DNA of 64,000 nt, taken from assembly GCF_027797205.1 (NCBI RefSeq), contig NZ_CP115607.1, positions 1,364,001-1,428,000 of the forward strand, given 5' to 3'. Position 1 is the first letter of the stretch, and each line of letters starts with the position of its first letter. The DNA is from Campylobacter sp. VBCF_01 NA2. GTDB lineage: Bacteria > Campylobacterota > Campylobacteria > Campylobacterales > Campylobacteraceae. Below the pieces are notes generated by a model, which searched no databases, was not told where the DNA came from, and saw only the letters and a program-made list of their open reading frames with translations. This document shows positions 1 through 8,601 of this stretch, piece by piece. Position numbers and translations under genes: made by a program.

Positions 1-91
1 CGTTAGCTAAAATTTGAGCGAAATTCGCCACAATCTGGCTCTTGCCAACTCCCCCTTTTGCGCTTAGAAATGTTAGAATTTTATTTTTCAT
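1..91 (-). CDS. ParA/MinD-family P-loop ATPase, N-terminal fragment
   Basis: Only the first 30 codons are inside the window; the gene runs off the left edge. The residues read MKNKILTFLSAKGGVGKSQ, a deviant Walker A motif (KGGVGKS) at the extreme N terminus, typical of ParA/MinD/FlhG-type ATPases that act in partitioning or in placing machinery in the cell. Its ATG overlaps the folK stop in an ATGA arrangement (88-91), so the two are translationally coupled. In H. pylori and C. jejuni the gene after folK is flhF followed by flhG; this start does not look like FlhF, and it lacks the N-terminal extension I associate with FlhG. The family call is firm; the specific role (FlhG-like, plasmid-type ParA, other) is open. 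Confidence 0.7.
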   Translation of the reverse strand, partial: MKNKILTFLSAKGGVGKSQIVANFAQILAN

Positions 92-606
92 ACCAAACCT
101 TTTTCAATCATACTTCCAAGTGGATAAATCACGCTTATGCGCTCTGCTGCGCCTGGGTGTGGCACGATTAAGCGCTCGTTTCGTCTAATTTTCGCGCTAG
201 AATACAAAATGTCAATATCTAGCGTGCGCGGGGCGTTTTTGAAGCTTCGTTTGCGCCCAAATTTAAGCTCGATTTTTTGCATAGTTTTTAGCATTAAATT
301 CGGTGCGAGCGAGCTTTGCACGCACAGCGTAGCGTTTAAAAAATTGCTCTGCTCTAAAAACCCAAATGGCTTGTTTTCTAAAATTTGCGACGAGGCGCAA
401 ACGAAAAAATTTGGATTTTTTTGTAGCAGGTGATACACACGCTCGAACCTCGCCCTAGTATCGCCTATGTTTCCGCCAAGCCCTAAAATATAGCAAAATT
501 TAAAATTCTCTTTTTTGGCGAATTTGCGCGGGAAATTCCGGCTTTTTATGACCCTCACAGCTTCATTTAGCCTTAAAAATCCGTTTTTTTGCGCTAGAAT
601 TTGCAT
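88..606 (-). CDS. folK: 2-amino-4-hydroxy-6-hydroxymethyldihydropteridine pyrophosphokinase (HPPK)
   Basis: Transfers pyrophosphate from ATP to 6-hydroxymethyl-7,8-dihydropterin, the step before dihydropteroate synthase in folate synthesis; cytosolic. The protein (172 aa) shows the HPPK signatures in order: LGLGGNIGD near residue 43, a NATL segment, RTLDIDIL (Mg/ATP-binding Asp pair) near 130, and VPHP near 151. The first ~35 residues are an extension common in Campylobacterota homologues. I chose the ATG at 606, which overlaps the TAA of the upstream peptidase (TAATG); an ATG seven codons earlier is possible but lies inside that gene. Part of an aroQ-pepQ-folK operon, the same order as in H. 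pylori. Confidence 0.92.
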   Translation of the reverse strand: MQILAQKNGFLRLNEAVRVIKSRNFPRKFAKKENFKFCYILGLGGNIGDTRARFERVYHLLQKNPNFFVCASSQILENKPFGFLEQSNFLNATLCVQSSLAPNLMLKTMQKIELKFGRKRSFKNAPRTLDIDILYSSAKIRRNERLIVPHPGAAERISVIYPLGSMIEKGLV

Positions 607-1637
607 TATTCGCTCATGACCTCGCAACCATTTTTTGTCACGATTACGGTATCTTCGATCCTCACGCCAAACTCGCCTTGCAAATAAATCCCAGGCTCTA
701 TGCTAAAAATCATGCCTTCCTCTAAAATGGCCTTCGAGCGCGGGCTAATAATCGGCAATTCGTGGATATCCACGCCCACGCCGTGCCCCGTAGAGTGCAA
801 AAACTGCGCCCCAAAGCCCTCACTTGCGATATAATCTCGCGCGATTTTATCTATTTCGCGCGCAGCGACACCGGGTTTTACGGCGTTTATGGCGCGTTTT
901 TGGGCTTCTTTGACAATGGCGTAAATTTTATCTTTTTTCGTATCGCCAAAATTTTGATTTTTGCTAAAATTTATTCCCTCTTGTGCGCTAAATTTCGCCG
1001 TTCTTGTGCGATCCGAGCAGTAGTTTTTATATCTCACCCCAGCGTCCAATAAAAGCAAATCGCCGTCTTTTAGCCTCTCATCGCTAGGCAAAGCGTGAGC
1101 CTTGGCGGCGTTTTGATTAATCGCCACAATCGGCTCGAAGCTAAGGGCTAAATTTCCGCTATCTTTGAAAATCAAAGTCGCGTTATAAAATAGCTCTTTT
1201 TCGCTCATACCAAGCCCATTTTCGCTCACAAATTTGGCAAATTCATCGAATTTCTGCGCGCCGATTTTAGCCGCAGTGCGCAAGATTTCAAGCTCATTTT
1301 CGCTTTTTATCGTGCGACGAATTTGGCTAAAATTTGGCTTTGGGATAAAGCGCGTTTTTAAATTTTTACTTAGTGCGTTAAATGCGCCAAAACTAAAATC
1401 ATTAGGATCAAAAATCACAGCCCTCACCTTGTAAGAGCGCAAAATTTTACGCGCAGAAAGGGTTAAATCCGAGCTTTGCACGATTTGCGCATTTTTGGCT
1501 AACTCGCTAGCTTCGAGGCTGTATCTAGCGTCTGTGATAAAAAACCGCGCGCCATTAAGAGCTAGAAATATGCAGTTATCGCACGCATATCCGCACTCCC
1601 AAAATACGGCGTTAGTATCCCTTAAAATATAGTTCAT
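606..1637 (-). CDS. pepQ: Xaa-Pro aminopeptidase/dipeptidase, M24 family
   Basis: Cytosolic dinuclear metallopeptidase of the pita-bread (M24B) fold that cleaves the bond before proline in peptides. At 343 aa it has the short form: an N-terminal creatinase-like domain (about 1-115) and the catalytic domain. All five metal ligands can be seen: D198 (LLLLDAG), D209 (CSDRTRT), H285 (HSTGHG), E314 (SIEPG) and E328 (RIEDT). It lies between aroQ (9-bp gap) and folK (1-bp overlap), as in Helicobacter, so the three are almost certainly co-transcribed. PepP versus PepQ substrate preference cannot be settled from sequence; the gene symbol follows Helicobacter usage. Confidence 0.87.
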   Translation of the reverse strand: MNYILRDTNAVFWECGYACDNCIFLALNGARFFITDARYSLEASELAKNAQIVQSSDLTLSARKILRSYKVRAVIFDPNDFSFGAFNALSKNLKTRFIPKPNFSQIRRTIKSENELEILRTAAKIGAQKFDEFAKFVSENGLGMSEKELFYNATLIFKDSGNLALSFEPIVAINQNAAKAHALPSDERLKDGDLLLLDAGVRYKNYCSDRTRTAKFSAQEGINFSKNQNFGDTKKDKIYAIVKEAQKRAINAVKPGVAAREIDKIARDYIASEGFGAQFLHSTGHGVGVDIHELPIISPRSKAILEEGMIFSIEPGIYLQGEFGVRIEDTVIVTKNGCEVMSE

Positions 1638-1646
1638 CTGCTTTGA

Positions 1647-2114
1647 TTACGCCTCTTTTTTCGCCTCTTTTGCAGCCTTGATTTGCTCGAAAATTTGAAG
1701 CATACCAATCATCGCCAAATGATATCCCACAGGGCCAAAGCCGATGATTTGACCAGCTGTAACAGGAGCTATCATTGATTTTTCGCGGAATTCCTCTCTA
1801 CGGTTGATGTTTGAGATATGCACCTCGATCGTAGGCAACGCCACAGCCATAAGCGCGTCTCTCATAGCGATTGATGAGTGAGTGTAAGCGGCTGGGTTGA
1901 TGATGATTCCATCGCATGTGCCATAGCACTCTTGGATTTTATCGACTAGCTCGCCCTCGAAATTACTTTGGAAAAACTCGATTTCTACGCCACTTTGCTC
2001 TGCTACGACTTGCATTTGTCTGTGGATATCTTCCATTTTCATACGGCCGTAAATCCCTGGCTCGCGTAGTCCTAGAAGGTTGATATTTGGTCCTTGGATT
2101 ACCATAATTTTCAT
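1647..2114 (-). CDS. aroQ: 3-dehydroquinate dehydratase, type II
   Basis: Converts 3-dehydroquinate to 3-dehydroshikimate in the shikimate pathway. The 155-aa length and the motifs are those of the dodecameric type II enzyme: [17 protein letters not shown] at the N terminus (active-site Tyr and Arg in the lid loop), NPAAYTHSS (general-acid His near residue 80) and EVHISN (substrate-binding His near 102). The C terminus is a charged AAKEAKKEA tail. First gene of the aroQ-pepQ-folK operon, preceded by a TATAAT box about 35 bp upstream and an AAAGGA ribosome binding site. Confidence 0.96.
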   Translation of the reverse strand: MKIMVIQGPNINLLGLREPGIYGRMKMEDIHRQMQVVAEQSGVEIEFFQSNFEGELVDKIQECYGTCDGIIINPAAYTHSSIAMRDALMAVALPTIEVHISNINRREEFREKSMIAPVTAGQIIGFGPVGYHLAMIGMLQIFEQIKAAKEAKKEA

Positions 2115-2146
2115 TTTTTGTCCTTTTTAAAAAAATTTAATCGCTC

Positions 2147-2152
2147 ATTATA
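2147..2152 (-). promoter_or_regulatory. -10 box of aroQ operon
   Basis: On the minus strand the sequence reads GGCTATAATGAGCG, a perfect TATAAT about 33 bp before the aroQ ATG. Campylobacter sigma-70 promoters are recognised mainly by this box with little or no -35. Confidence 0.6.
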
Positions 2153-2235
2153 GCCAAATATTGCTTATTTTTGACTATCTTAAATTTTTACTAATTTATT
2201 GTAAAATATTTCATCACAAATCACAAGGATTAATT

Positions 2236-3450
2236 ATGAAAATTTTAAAGGCGAAGTGGATTTTAACCTGCGATGAAAAATTTAAAATTCACCGCGACAA
2301 AGCCGTAGTTTTTGACGAAAAAATAGAAGAAATTTTAAAACCAAATGAAGCTAGGGAAAAATACCCCGAGGCTGAATTTATCGATTGCGGAAGCGATATC
2401 GCTATGCCAGCGTTTATCAACACACACACGCATTTAGAATTTAGCGCGAACCGCACGCACCTAATCTACGGCGATTTCGTAAAATGGGTCGCCTCTATCG
2501 TAAATGCCAGAGAAGAGCTCTCCAAACAAGCCTTAGAAACGATAATCGAAAAAGAAATTTTAACTATGATGAAATCAGGCGTGGCTACAATCGGCGAAAT
2601 TTCTAGCTTTGGCACAGAGGCTCAAATTTGCGCCAAATCGCCTGCGCGCTTCGTGTTTTTCAACGAAATTTTAGGCGCAGATAAAAACACAATCGACGCA
2701 AATATAGATAAATTTAGCGAGCGCTTCACAAGGTCTGCTGAGCTTGTAAGCGATCTGTTTATCCCGGCAGTTTCGGTGCATGCGCCATACTCCACGCACC
2801 CAGAAATCACGAAATTTGCCACTGATTTTGCCCGCGATAACGAACTTTTGATGAGTTCGCATTTCATGGAGAGCAACCATGAGCGCGACTGGCTCAAACA
2901 CGGCAAAGGCGCGTTTAAAGAGTGGCTTGGGGCGTTTTTGCCAAACCCAAAACCATTTTATTCGCCAAAAAGCTATATCGAGTATTTCAAGGGCGTGCGC
3001 ACGCTCTTTACGCACTGCGTCTTTGCAGATCTCAAACTTTTTGATAAAAAACTCCACTCTATCACGCACTGCGCGGTCTCAAACCGCCTTTTAGGCAGAG
3101 ATAGATTAAAGCTAACTAGCGTTATCAAAAACGGCTATTTATTTTCTATCGGCACAGACGGGCTAAGCTCGAATATCAGCCTAAATTTCCTCGACGAGCT
3201 TAGGGCAAATCTCTTTGTGCATGACGGATTGGAGCTTAGCAAGCTTGCGCGCGAACTTTTGCTAGGTGCGACAAACCGCGCGGCAAAATCGCTGGATTTG
3301 AATTTAGGCGAGCTAAGTAGTGGCAAAATCGCAGATATCGCCGTATTTGAGGGATTTGAATGCGATGAGAGCCAGCTAGCGTTACAGCTGATTTTACAAA
3401 GCAAAAACGCAAAATCACTATATATCAAAGGCAAAAAATGCAATTTCTAA
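2236..3450 (+). CDS. mqnX: Aminodeoxyfutalosine deaminase (amidohydrolase)
   Basis: Amidohydrolase-superfamily enzyme of 404 aa, orthologous by context and motif to Cj0067/HP0267, which deaminate 6-amino-6-deoxyfutalosine in the futalosine route to menaquinone. Zn-site residues are visible: H64 and H66 in NTHTHLE, a His in VHAPYSTHP near 200, HFMES near 227, HC near 280, and GTDGLSSN near 325 with the metal-binding Asp. The ATG at 2236 is preceded by AAGGATT and gives the expected length; a TTG 75 bp upstream would add a non-conserved tail. It overlaps sppA by 13 bp, the same pairing as Cj0067-Cj0068 in C. jejuni. The SAH/MTA deaminase family is close, so substrate rests on orthology. Confidence 0.86.
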   Translation: MKILKAKWILTCDEKFKIHRDKAVVFDEKIEEILKPNEAREKYPEAEFIDCGSDIAMPAFINTHTHLEFSANRTHLIYGDFVKWVASIVNAREELSKQALETIIEKEILTMMKSGVATIGEISSFGTEAQICAKSPARFVFFNEILGADKNTIDANIDKFSERFTRSAELVSDLFIPAVSVHAPYSTHPEITKFATDFARDNELLMSSHFMESNHERDWLKHGKGAFKEWLGAFLPNPKPFYSPKSYIEYFKGVRTLFTHCVFADLKLFDKKLHSITHCAVSNRLLGRDRLKLTSVIKNGYLFSIGTDGLSSNISLNFLDELRANLFVHDGLELSKLARELLLGATNRAAKSLDLNLGELSSGKIADIAVFEGFECDESQLALQLILQSKNAKSLYIKGKKCNF

Positions 3451-4310
3451 AAAACCTTTTTACGCCCATTTTAGCGGTGCTTGGCTTTATAAATAAATAT
3501 TTTAAATCAATGATATTTTTACTCATTGTGTTTTTGATTTTTAGCGGGGATAAAAGTGCGCAAAGTCCAAATGCAAATTTAGCCACGATAAATTTGACCG
3601 GAGCGATTATGGACGATAGTCAAATTTTAGAAAAAATCAAAGAAATCGAAAACAACGGCGCAATCAAGGGCGTTTTGCTCATCATTGATAGCCCAGGCGG
3701 AGCTCTAAGCCCAAGCGTAGAAATCTCACAAGCGATAAAATCCCTAAACGCCAAAAAGCCAGTCGTAGCATACGCCAAGGGCACAATGGCGAGCGGAAGC
3801 TATCTTAGTGGCGTGTGGGCTAGTAAAATTTACGCAAACCCAGGCTCGTTTATCGGCTCAATCGGCGTGATTATGCAAGGGCTTGATGTTTCGAATTTAA
3901 CCGAAAAAATCGGCATTAGCGAGCAAGTCGTTAAGGCTGGGGAATTTAAAGAGGCTGGAACCATGATGAGGCCGTGGAGCGAGGCTGAGAGAGAAAGTCT
4001 GCAAAGCCTAGTAAATCAAAGCTACGAGCTGTTTGCGCGCGAAGTGGCAAGTGCGAGAAAGCTTAAATTCGACGAGCGCGAAATTTGGGCGAACGCTAGG
4101 GTATTTTTAAGCGCGCAGGCCAAAAAACTAGGCCTAATCGACGAGGTCGACTCACTGCAAAGCGCCAAAACAGCGTGCGAAAAGCTAAGTGGCGTATCAA
4201 ATCCAATCTGGCTAGAACCAAGCCCGTATGAAAAAATGCTAAATAAACTCGCCACACAGGGCTCTGCGATGATTTATAATCTAGCGCACGCGCGTTTAAT
4301 GGCGTTTTAA
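3438..4310 (+). CDS. sppA: Signal peptide peptidase SppA (S49)
   Basis: Inner-membrane serine protease that degrades signal peptides released by leader peptidase. One N-terminal membrane segment (about residues 22-38, MIFLLIVFLIFSG) anchors a periplasmic S49 domain. The Ser/Lys dyad is seen as Ser in GTMASGSYL (near residue 120) and Lys in VVKAGEFKEAG (near 172); PGSFIGSIGV follows the Ser. At 290 aa it is the short single-domain form usual in Campylobacter (PspA of C. jejuni). It begins inside the 3' end of mqnX, with the ribosome binding site (AAAGG) within that gene. Confidence 0.9.
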   Translation: MQFLKNLFTPILAVLGFINKYFKSMIFLLIVFLIFSGDKSAQSPNANLATINLTGAIMDDSQILEKIKEIENNGAIKGVLLIIDSPGGALSPSVEISQAIKSLNAKKPVVAYAKGTMASGSYLSGVWASKIYANPGSFIGSIGVIMQGLDVSNLTEKIGISEQVVKAGEFKEAGTMMRPWSEAERESLQSLVNQSYELFAREVASARKLKFDEREIWANARVFLSAQAKKLGLIDEVDSLQSAKTACEKLSGVSNPIWLEPSPYEKMLNKLATQGSAMIYNLAHARLMAF

Positions 4311-4323
4311 GGGCTTTTTGCTC

Positions 4324-4479
4324 ATGCTAATAATTCGCAAGATAATTTTCGCGATTTTGATTTTTATGGCTATCGTCACGACCGCGGTGTTTTCGATGTT
4401 TGTTTATAATGTCTTTTTCTCTGACGAGAAAAGCCCTAGCGAAATTTTATTTGAAAAAAAAGAAATCAAACGACTTTAA
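4324..4479 (+). CDS. Small membrane protein, 51 aa, unknown function
   Basis: An open frame starts with ATG 13 bp after sppA and ends 10 bp before luxS. The product is [20 protein letters not shown] followed by a further hydrophobic stretch to about residue 32, then a charged tail rich in Glu and Lys. It therefore looks like a single-pass membrane peptide with a short C-terminal polar tail. Tight spacing on both sides and the same strand suggest it is translated from the sppA-luxS transcript. No family is recognised; the frame is short, so its reality rests on spacing and the clean amphipathic layout. Confidence 0.5.
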   Translation: MLIIRKIIFAILIFMAIVTTAVFSMFVYNVFFSDEKSPSEILFEKKEIKRL

Positions 4480-4489
4480 AGGAGAAAAA

Positions 4490-4993
4490 ATGCCACTACT
4501 TGATAGTTTTTTAGTAGATCATACCAAGATGAAAGCCCCTGGCGTGCGACTCGCCAAAAAAATGACCACAAAGGGTGGCGATAGGATTTGCGTTTTTGAT
4601 TTGCGATTTTGCAGGCCAAATTTAGAGATTATGAGCGAGCGCGCCACACACACGCTCGAACACCTTTTTGCGGGCTTTATGAGAGCGCATTTAAACAGCG
4701 CCGATGTCGAAATCATCGACATTTCGCCAATGGGGTGCAGGACTGGATTTTATATGAGTTTAATCGGCGAACCGCGCGAAGAGGAGATAATTCACGCGTG
4801 GAAGAGCTCTATGCGCGATGTGCTAGCGGTAAAATGCCAAAGCGACATACCAGAGCTGAATAAATTTCAGTGTGGCACCTGCGAAATGCACTCTTTGCAA
4901 GGCGCCAAGCAAATCGCACAAAATGTGCTAAACAAGGGCATTTGCGTCATCAAAAACGACGAAATCAAACTTGATTTATCTTTGGTGAAGTAA
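4490..4993 (+). CDS. luxS: S-ribosylhomocysteine lyase
   Basis: Splits S-ribosylhomocysteine into homocysteine and DPD, the precursor of autoinducer-2, in the activated-methyl cycle. The 167-aa protein contains the Fe/Zn site HTLEHLF (HxxEH) near residue 55, the catalytic Cys in MGCRTGFY near 84, and the third metal ligand Cys in CGTCEMHSL near 127. I chose the ATG at 4490 because GGAG lies 6 bp upstream and the product then begins [14 protein letters not shown], as in the family; the longer frame would run through the preceding small gene. No pfs or metabolic partner lies adjacent. Confidence 0.96.
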   Translation: MPLLDSFLVDHTKMKAPGVRLAKKMTTKGGDRICVFDLRFCRPNLEIMSERATHTLEHLFAGFMRAHLNSADVEIIDISPMGCRTGFYMSLIGEPREEEIIHAWKSSMRDVLAVKCQSDIPELNKFQCGTCEMHSLQGAKQIAQNVLNKGICVIKNDEIKLDLSLVK

Positions 4994-4999
4994 ATTTCA

Positions 5000-5039
5000 C
5001 TCGCAATGACGATAAATTTGCTCAATCTGTCATTGCGAG
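5000..5039. repeat. REP-like inverted repeat (CTCGCAATGAC/GTCATTGCGAG)
   Basis: Perfect 11-bp arms at 5000-5010 and 5029-5039 between the convergent 3' ends of luxS and the large acyltransferase gene. The same motif recurs at about 9.16, 16.77, 44.13 and 44.24 kb, always between genes. The hairpin may also act as a transcriptional barrier, but no T-tract follows. Confidence 0.75.
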
Positions 5040-5057
5040 GATTTGCCTAGTAAAATT

Positions 5058-8000
5058 TTAAATTCCCATATCCTCTGCCATTTTTTTCACAGCTTTAAAA
5101 TCCACCTTGCCGCTGCCTAAAATCGGTATTTCACCCACTTTTTTTATCACGCTTGGCTGCATTATCGGGGCTAAATTTGCACCCTTTATCATCTGCGAAA
5201 TTTCATCTTCGCTAAACTCGGCGCTGTATAGTAGCGCGATTTTTTCGCCCTTTTTCTCATCAGCCAAATTTACGCACGAAAAGCTAACCGTAGAGCCCAA
5301 AATTTCGCCTATCGCCCCCTCTACTGCGCCCAGACTTATCATCTCGCCACCGATTTTTGCGAAGCGCGAAAGGCGGTCTGTGATAAACAAAAACCCGTCA
5401 TCGTCGCAGTATCCGATATCACCGCTGTTATAATACCTCACGCCATCGATCTCGATAATCGCGCGCGCCGTGCGCTCTGGCTCATCGTAGTAGCATTTCA
5501 TCACCTGCGCCCCGCCGATTAGGATTAGCCCTGCTTCGCCGTTTCCAAGCTCGGCGAAATTCACAGGATCGACGATTTTTATTATCGTGCCAGCTAGTGG
5601 CAAACCCACGCTTTTTTCGCGGTTGAAGGCAAGTTCCTTGAAAAAATCAGGCTCTAAAATATTTGGCGTATTTACGCTCACCACAGGTGCAGTTTCTGTG
5701 GTGCCGTATCCCTCGTAGATATCCACGCCAAATTTGACCTTAAAGTCCTTTTTCACGCTCTCGCTCAGTTTTTCAGCACCTGCGATTGCAAGGCGCAAAT
5801 TTCGAAGCATTAGCGGATTTAGGCGTTTGTTTTTGGCATAAAGTCTAAAAAATGTCGAGGTTCCAAACATAATCGACGCGCCGTATTTCGCGCTCATTTT
5901 GCCCACGCAAAACGCGTCTGTCGGATCTGGGACATGTATGCTCAAAAGTCCGTCATTTAGCGGAAATAGCGTCGTAACGGTTAGCCCAAAGCAGTGAAAA
6001 ATCGGCAATGAGGCCAAAAGCGCGTCTTCGCCCGTGGCATTTACGAGTTCGGAGATTTGGCGCACATTTGCCATTATGTTTTTGTGTGTGAGCACCACGC
6101 CTTTTGGGCGTCCCTCGCTTCCGCTGCTAAATAAAATCGTAGCCTCATCGTCGATTGCGTGTGGCGCGATATACAAAACCTCGAATAAAAATTTCGGCAT
6201 CAAAAGAGCCTTTATTGCCGTGCTTATGCGCTCTTTGCGTGTGATATCTGCGCCGATATCCTCCAAATACACTAATCTCTCGCCAAGGCTACTTTCTAGC
6301 TCAAATCCGCGCGATTTTAGCTTTTCGACAAATTTTTTCGAGCTGATTATGGTGCGCAAATTCGCCTTTGTGGCGCAATACACGAGATTTTCTTCGCTTA
6401 GAGTGTAGTTGAGATTTACGCTGATTTTTCCCATGGCTAAAATCGTCAAATTTATCGCACTTGCAATCACGGAGCTAGGCAGGATTATGCCTATGTTTTT
6501 TTCATTTCCTATGCGCGGCGCTAGGCGCTTTTGAAACATTATTAGCGCGCTCATCATCGCTAAATTTGTAAATTTCACCCCTGTGCTATCGACCGCAACC
6601 GCCTTAAATGGCGAAATTTTCGCCTGATTTAGCCAGTTATACGCTAAGGGATCAAGCGAGCTAAGGTATTTTTCCCAGCTAAAAAACGATAACTCTCTCA
6701 CGGCCTTTTTGACCTCGTGCGCTTTGGCGTTTATATCTAGTGGCGCACCAAAGCTCACTCTAAGGGCGTGCGTGCCAAGCTTGGAGATTGTTTTTTTGTA
6801 ATGTTCGCTAGCCCTCGAAAATGTCGAACCCCAAAGCCCACGGATATAAAACGGCACTATCACGGCATTTGCGCCCCGTGCGGCGTGCTCAAATCCAGCT
6901 TGAAACTCATCAATTCTGCCGTTGTAGCTAATGTGCCCTTCTGGGAAAAGCCCCACCACTTCGCCAGCATTTAGGGCTTCTTTTATCGCGCCAAGCGCAC
7001 TTTTGCTGACCCCTGCGCCGATCGGAATTACGCCAAAAATTTTCAAAAACCACTTCAAATACCACAGCTCATAATAGCTTCTATGCATTACAAAGCGCAC
7101 AGCGCGCGGGCAGGCAAGCTGCACGACCGCCCAATCTATCCAGCTAATGTGATTGCCTAAAAGCAAAACTCCGCCACTTTGCGGGATATTTTCTAGCCCA
7201 TCGACGCGGACTTTATATCCAAATTTCAAAAACGGCAAAAGCAAAATTCGCATGAAAAGGTGCGGCAGGTATCGCGCGCTAAAAATTCCGCAAATTAGCA
7301 CGCACAGCGCGCACATTACAAAGATTTCGCCACTATACACGGCAAAATTTACTAGAATTATGGCGATTATCAAAAACAGCACCATAAAGATATTTTGGAT
7401 AAAATTTGACCCCGCTAGCACGCGCCCCATGCGCTCATCGCGGGTAAAAAATTGAATATTCGCATTAAGTGGCACGATAAAAATTCCACCGCTAAATCCG
7501 AAAAATAGCGACGCCAAAGATAGCGTAAAAGCCGAATTTGCGTTTGCCAAAATCATCAGCGCAAGTCCTAGCCCAAATGCGCCAAATGGCACGATTCCTA
7601 GCTCGATATGTTTTTTGCAGTAGCTTCCTGCAAACACCGCTCCCAGCGCGATTCCGATTGCGCTTAGTGCTAAAATGACTTGGATAATCATCACATTATC
7701 ATTTCCGCTAATAGCCTTGAAATGCGCCGGAAATGTCGCAATTACGAGCTGTGAAACAGCCCAAAACATCGAAAGTCCAAGCGTGCAGAGCAAGATATTT
7801 TTATCCGAGGTTACAAATTTTAAATTTTGCCTTAGATACTCAAATTTTGCGAATTTTGCAAACTCAAATTTCGCCTCAGGTTCGGCAGCGTCAAAATATG
7901 GAATTTTATACGCAAAATACGCCTCCACCATAGAGCCAGCCACGAGCAAAAGCCCGATAAACCACACCGAGCGCAAAAGCTCGCCAGCACCTGCGCCTTG

Positions 8001-8501
8001 CTTTGCGAAGCTTTCAAAAATCACAGAAAACACAAGAGAAGAGAGCAAAATCGCGATTATGGTTAGAGCCTGCACTGCGCCGTTTGCCGCGCCTAAATTT
8101 TTCGCTCCGACGATTTTTTTGATTAATCCATATTTCGCGGGCGAGTATATCGCGCTTTGCGCAGCTAAAAGAATTGTCATAAAAAATGCGAAATAAAACC
8201 ACCCGCAAATGTATCCAAGCGTGATTAGCGCGCACAGCCCCACGCCAAGCAGGGCGCAAGCGCGAGTGATTTTCGTGCGCGAGAATTTGTCGTTTAAAAA
8301 GCCAGAAGTGCTAAATAAAAAAATATATGGAAGCAAGATTAGCATATTTACAAGCGCGGTCAGGGCAATGAGCGTGTCGCCTGAAAAGCTCTTGACTAGG
8401 ACATTTTGGATAGTGATTTTGTGCGCGAGATCCACGCTGGCGTTGATAAACATTATTATCATAAAGGGCAAAAATCCGCTGATTTTGAGTAAATTTTTCA
8501 T
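5058..8501 (-). CDS. aas: LplT-PlsC-AMP-ligase fusion: lysophospholipid transporter/acyltransferase/acyl-ACP synthetase
   Basis: A 1147-aa inner-membrane protein in three parts. Residues ~1-410 are an MFS transporter of the LplT type (about 12 hydrophobic segments; FLNDKFSRTK after TM2), which flips lysophospholipids inward. Residues ~420-620 are a PlsC acyltransferase with GNHISWIDW (H-x4-D) and FPEGH. Residues ~640-1147 are an AMP-forming ligase with the P-loop FSSGSEGRPKG, YGTTETAPV and a C-terminal GSGKVDFKAV segment carrying the likely catalytic Lys. Together these re-acylate lysophosphatidylethanolamine. E. coli encodes LplT and Aas as two proteins; the triple fusion is known in other proteobacteria. 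Start follows AAGGA. It is convergent with luxS and divergent from the next gene. Confidence 0.88.
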   Translation of the reverse strand: MKNLLKISGFLPFMIIMFINASVDLAHKITIQNVLVKSFSGDTLIALTALVNMLILLPYIFLFSTSGFLNDKFSRTKITRACALLGVGLCALITLGYICGWFYFAFFMTILLAAQSAIYSPAKYGLIKKIVGAKNLGAANGAVQALTIIAILLSSLVFSVIFESFAKQGAGAGELLRSVWFIGLLLVAGSMVEAYFAYKIPYFDAAEPEAKFEFAKFAKFEYLRQNLKFVTSDKNILLCTLGLSMFWAVSQLVIATFPAHFKAISGNDNVMIIQVILALSAIGIALGAVFAGSYCKKHIELGIVPFGAFGLGLALMILANANSAFTLSLASLFFGFSGGIFIVPLNANIQFFTRDERMGRVLAGSNFIQNIFMVLFLIIAIILVNFAVYSGEIFVMCALCVLICGIFSARYLPHLFMRILLLPFLKFGYKVRVDGLENIPQSGGVLLLGNHISWIDWAVVQLACPRAVRFVMHRSYYELWYLKWFLKIFGVIPIGAGVSKSALGAIKEALNAGEVVGLFPEGHISYNGRIDEFQAGFEHAARGANAVIVPFYIRGLWGSTFSRASEHYKKTISKLGTHALRVSFGAPLDINAKAHEVKKAVRELSFFSWEKYLSSLDPLAYNWLNQAKISPFKAVAVDSTGVKFTNLAMMSALIMFQKRLAPRIGNEKNIGIILPSSVIASAINLTILAMGKISVNLNYTLSEENLVYCATKANLRTIISSKKFVEKLKSRGFELESSLGERLVYLEDIGADITRKERISTAIKALLMPKFLFEVLYIAPHAIDDEATILFSSGSEGRPKGVVLTHKNIMANVRQISELVNATGEDALLASLPIFHCFGLTVTTLFPLNDGLLSIHVPDPTDAFCVGKMSAKYGASIMFGTSTFFRLYAKNKRLNPLMLRNLRLAIAGAEKLSESVKKDFKVKFGVDIYEGYGTTETAPVVSVNTPNILEPDFFKELAFNREKSVGLPLAGTIIKIVDPVNFAELGNGEAGLILIGGAQVMKCYYDEPERTARAIIEIDGVRYYNSGDIGYCDDDGFLFITDRLSRFAKIGGEMISLGAVEGAIGEILGSTVSFSCVNLADEKKGEKIALLYSAEFSEDEISQMIKGANLAPIMQPSVIKKVGEIPILGSGKVDFKAVKKMAEDMGI

Positions 8502-8601
8502 AATTTTTCCTTGAATTTGCGCGAATTTTAGCCTTTTAAATTTAACATAGAAAATTTAAGCCGAATTTGATAAAATGCGCCAAATTTTATCAAGGAAAAT
8601 T

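Noticed and set aside
2161-2235. TTG start extending MqnX by 25 residues
   Set aside because: No ribosome binding site, and the region contains the promoter; the ATG at 2236 has AAGGATT.
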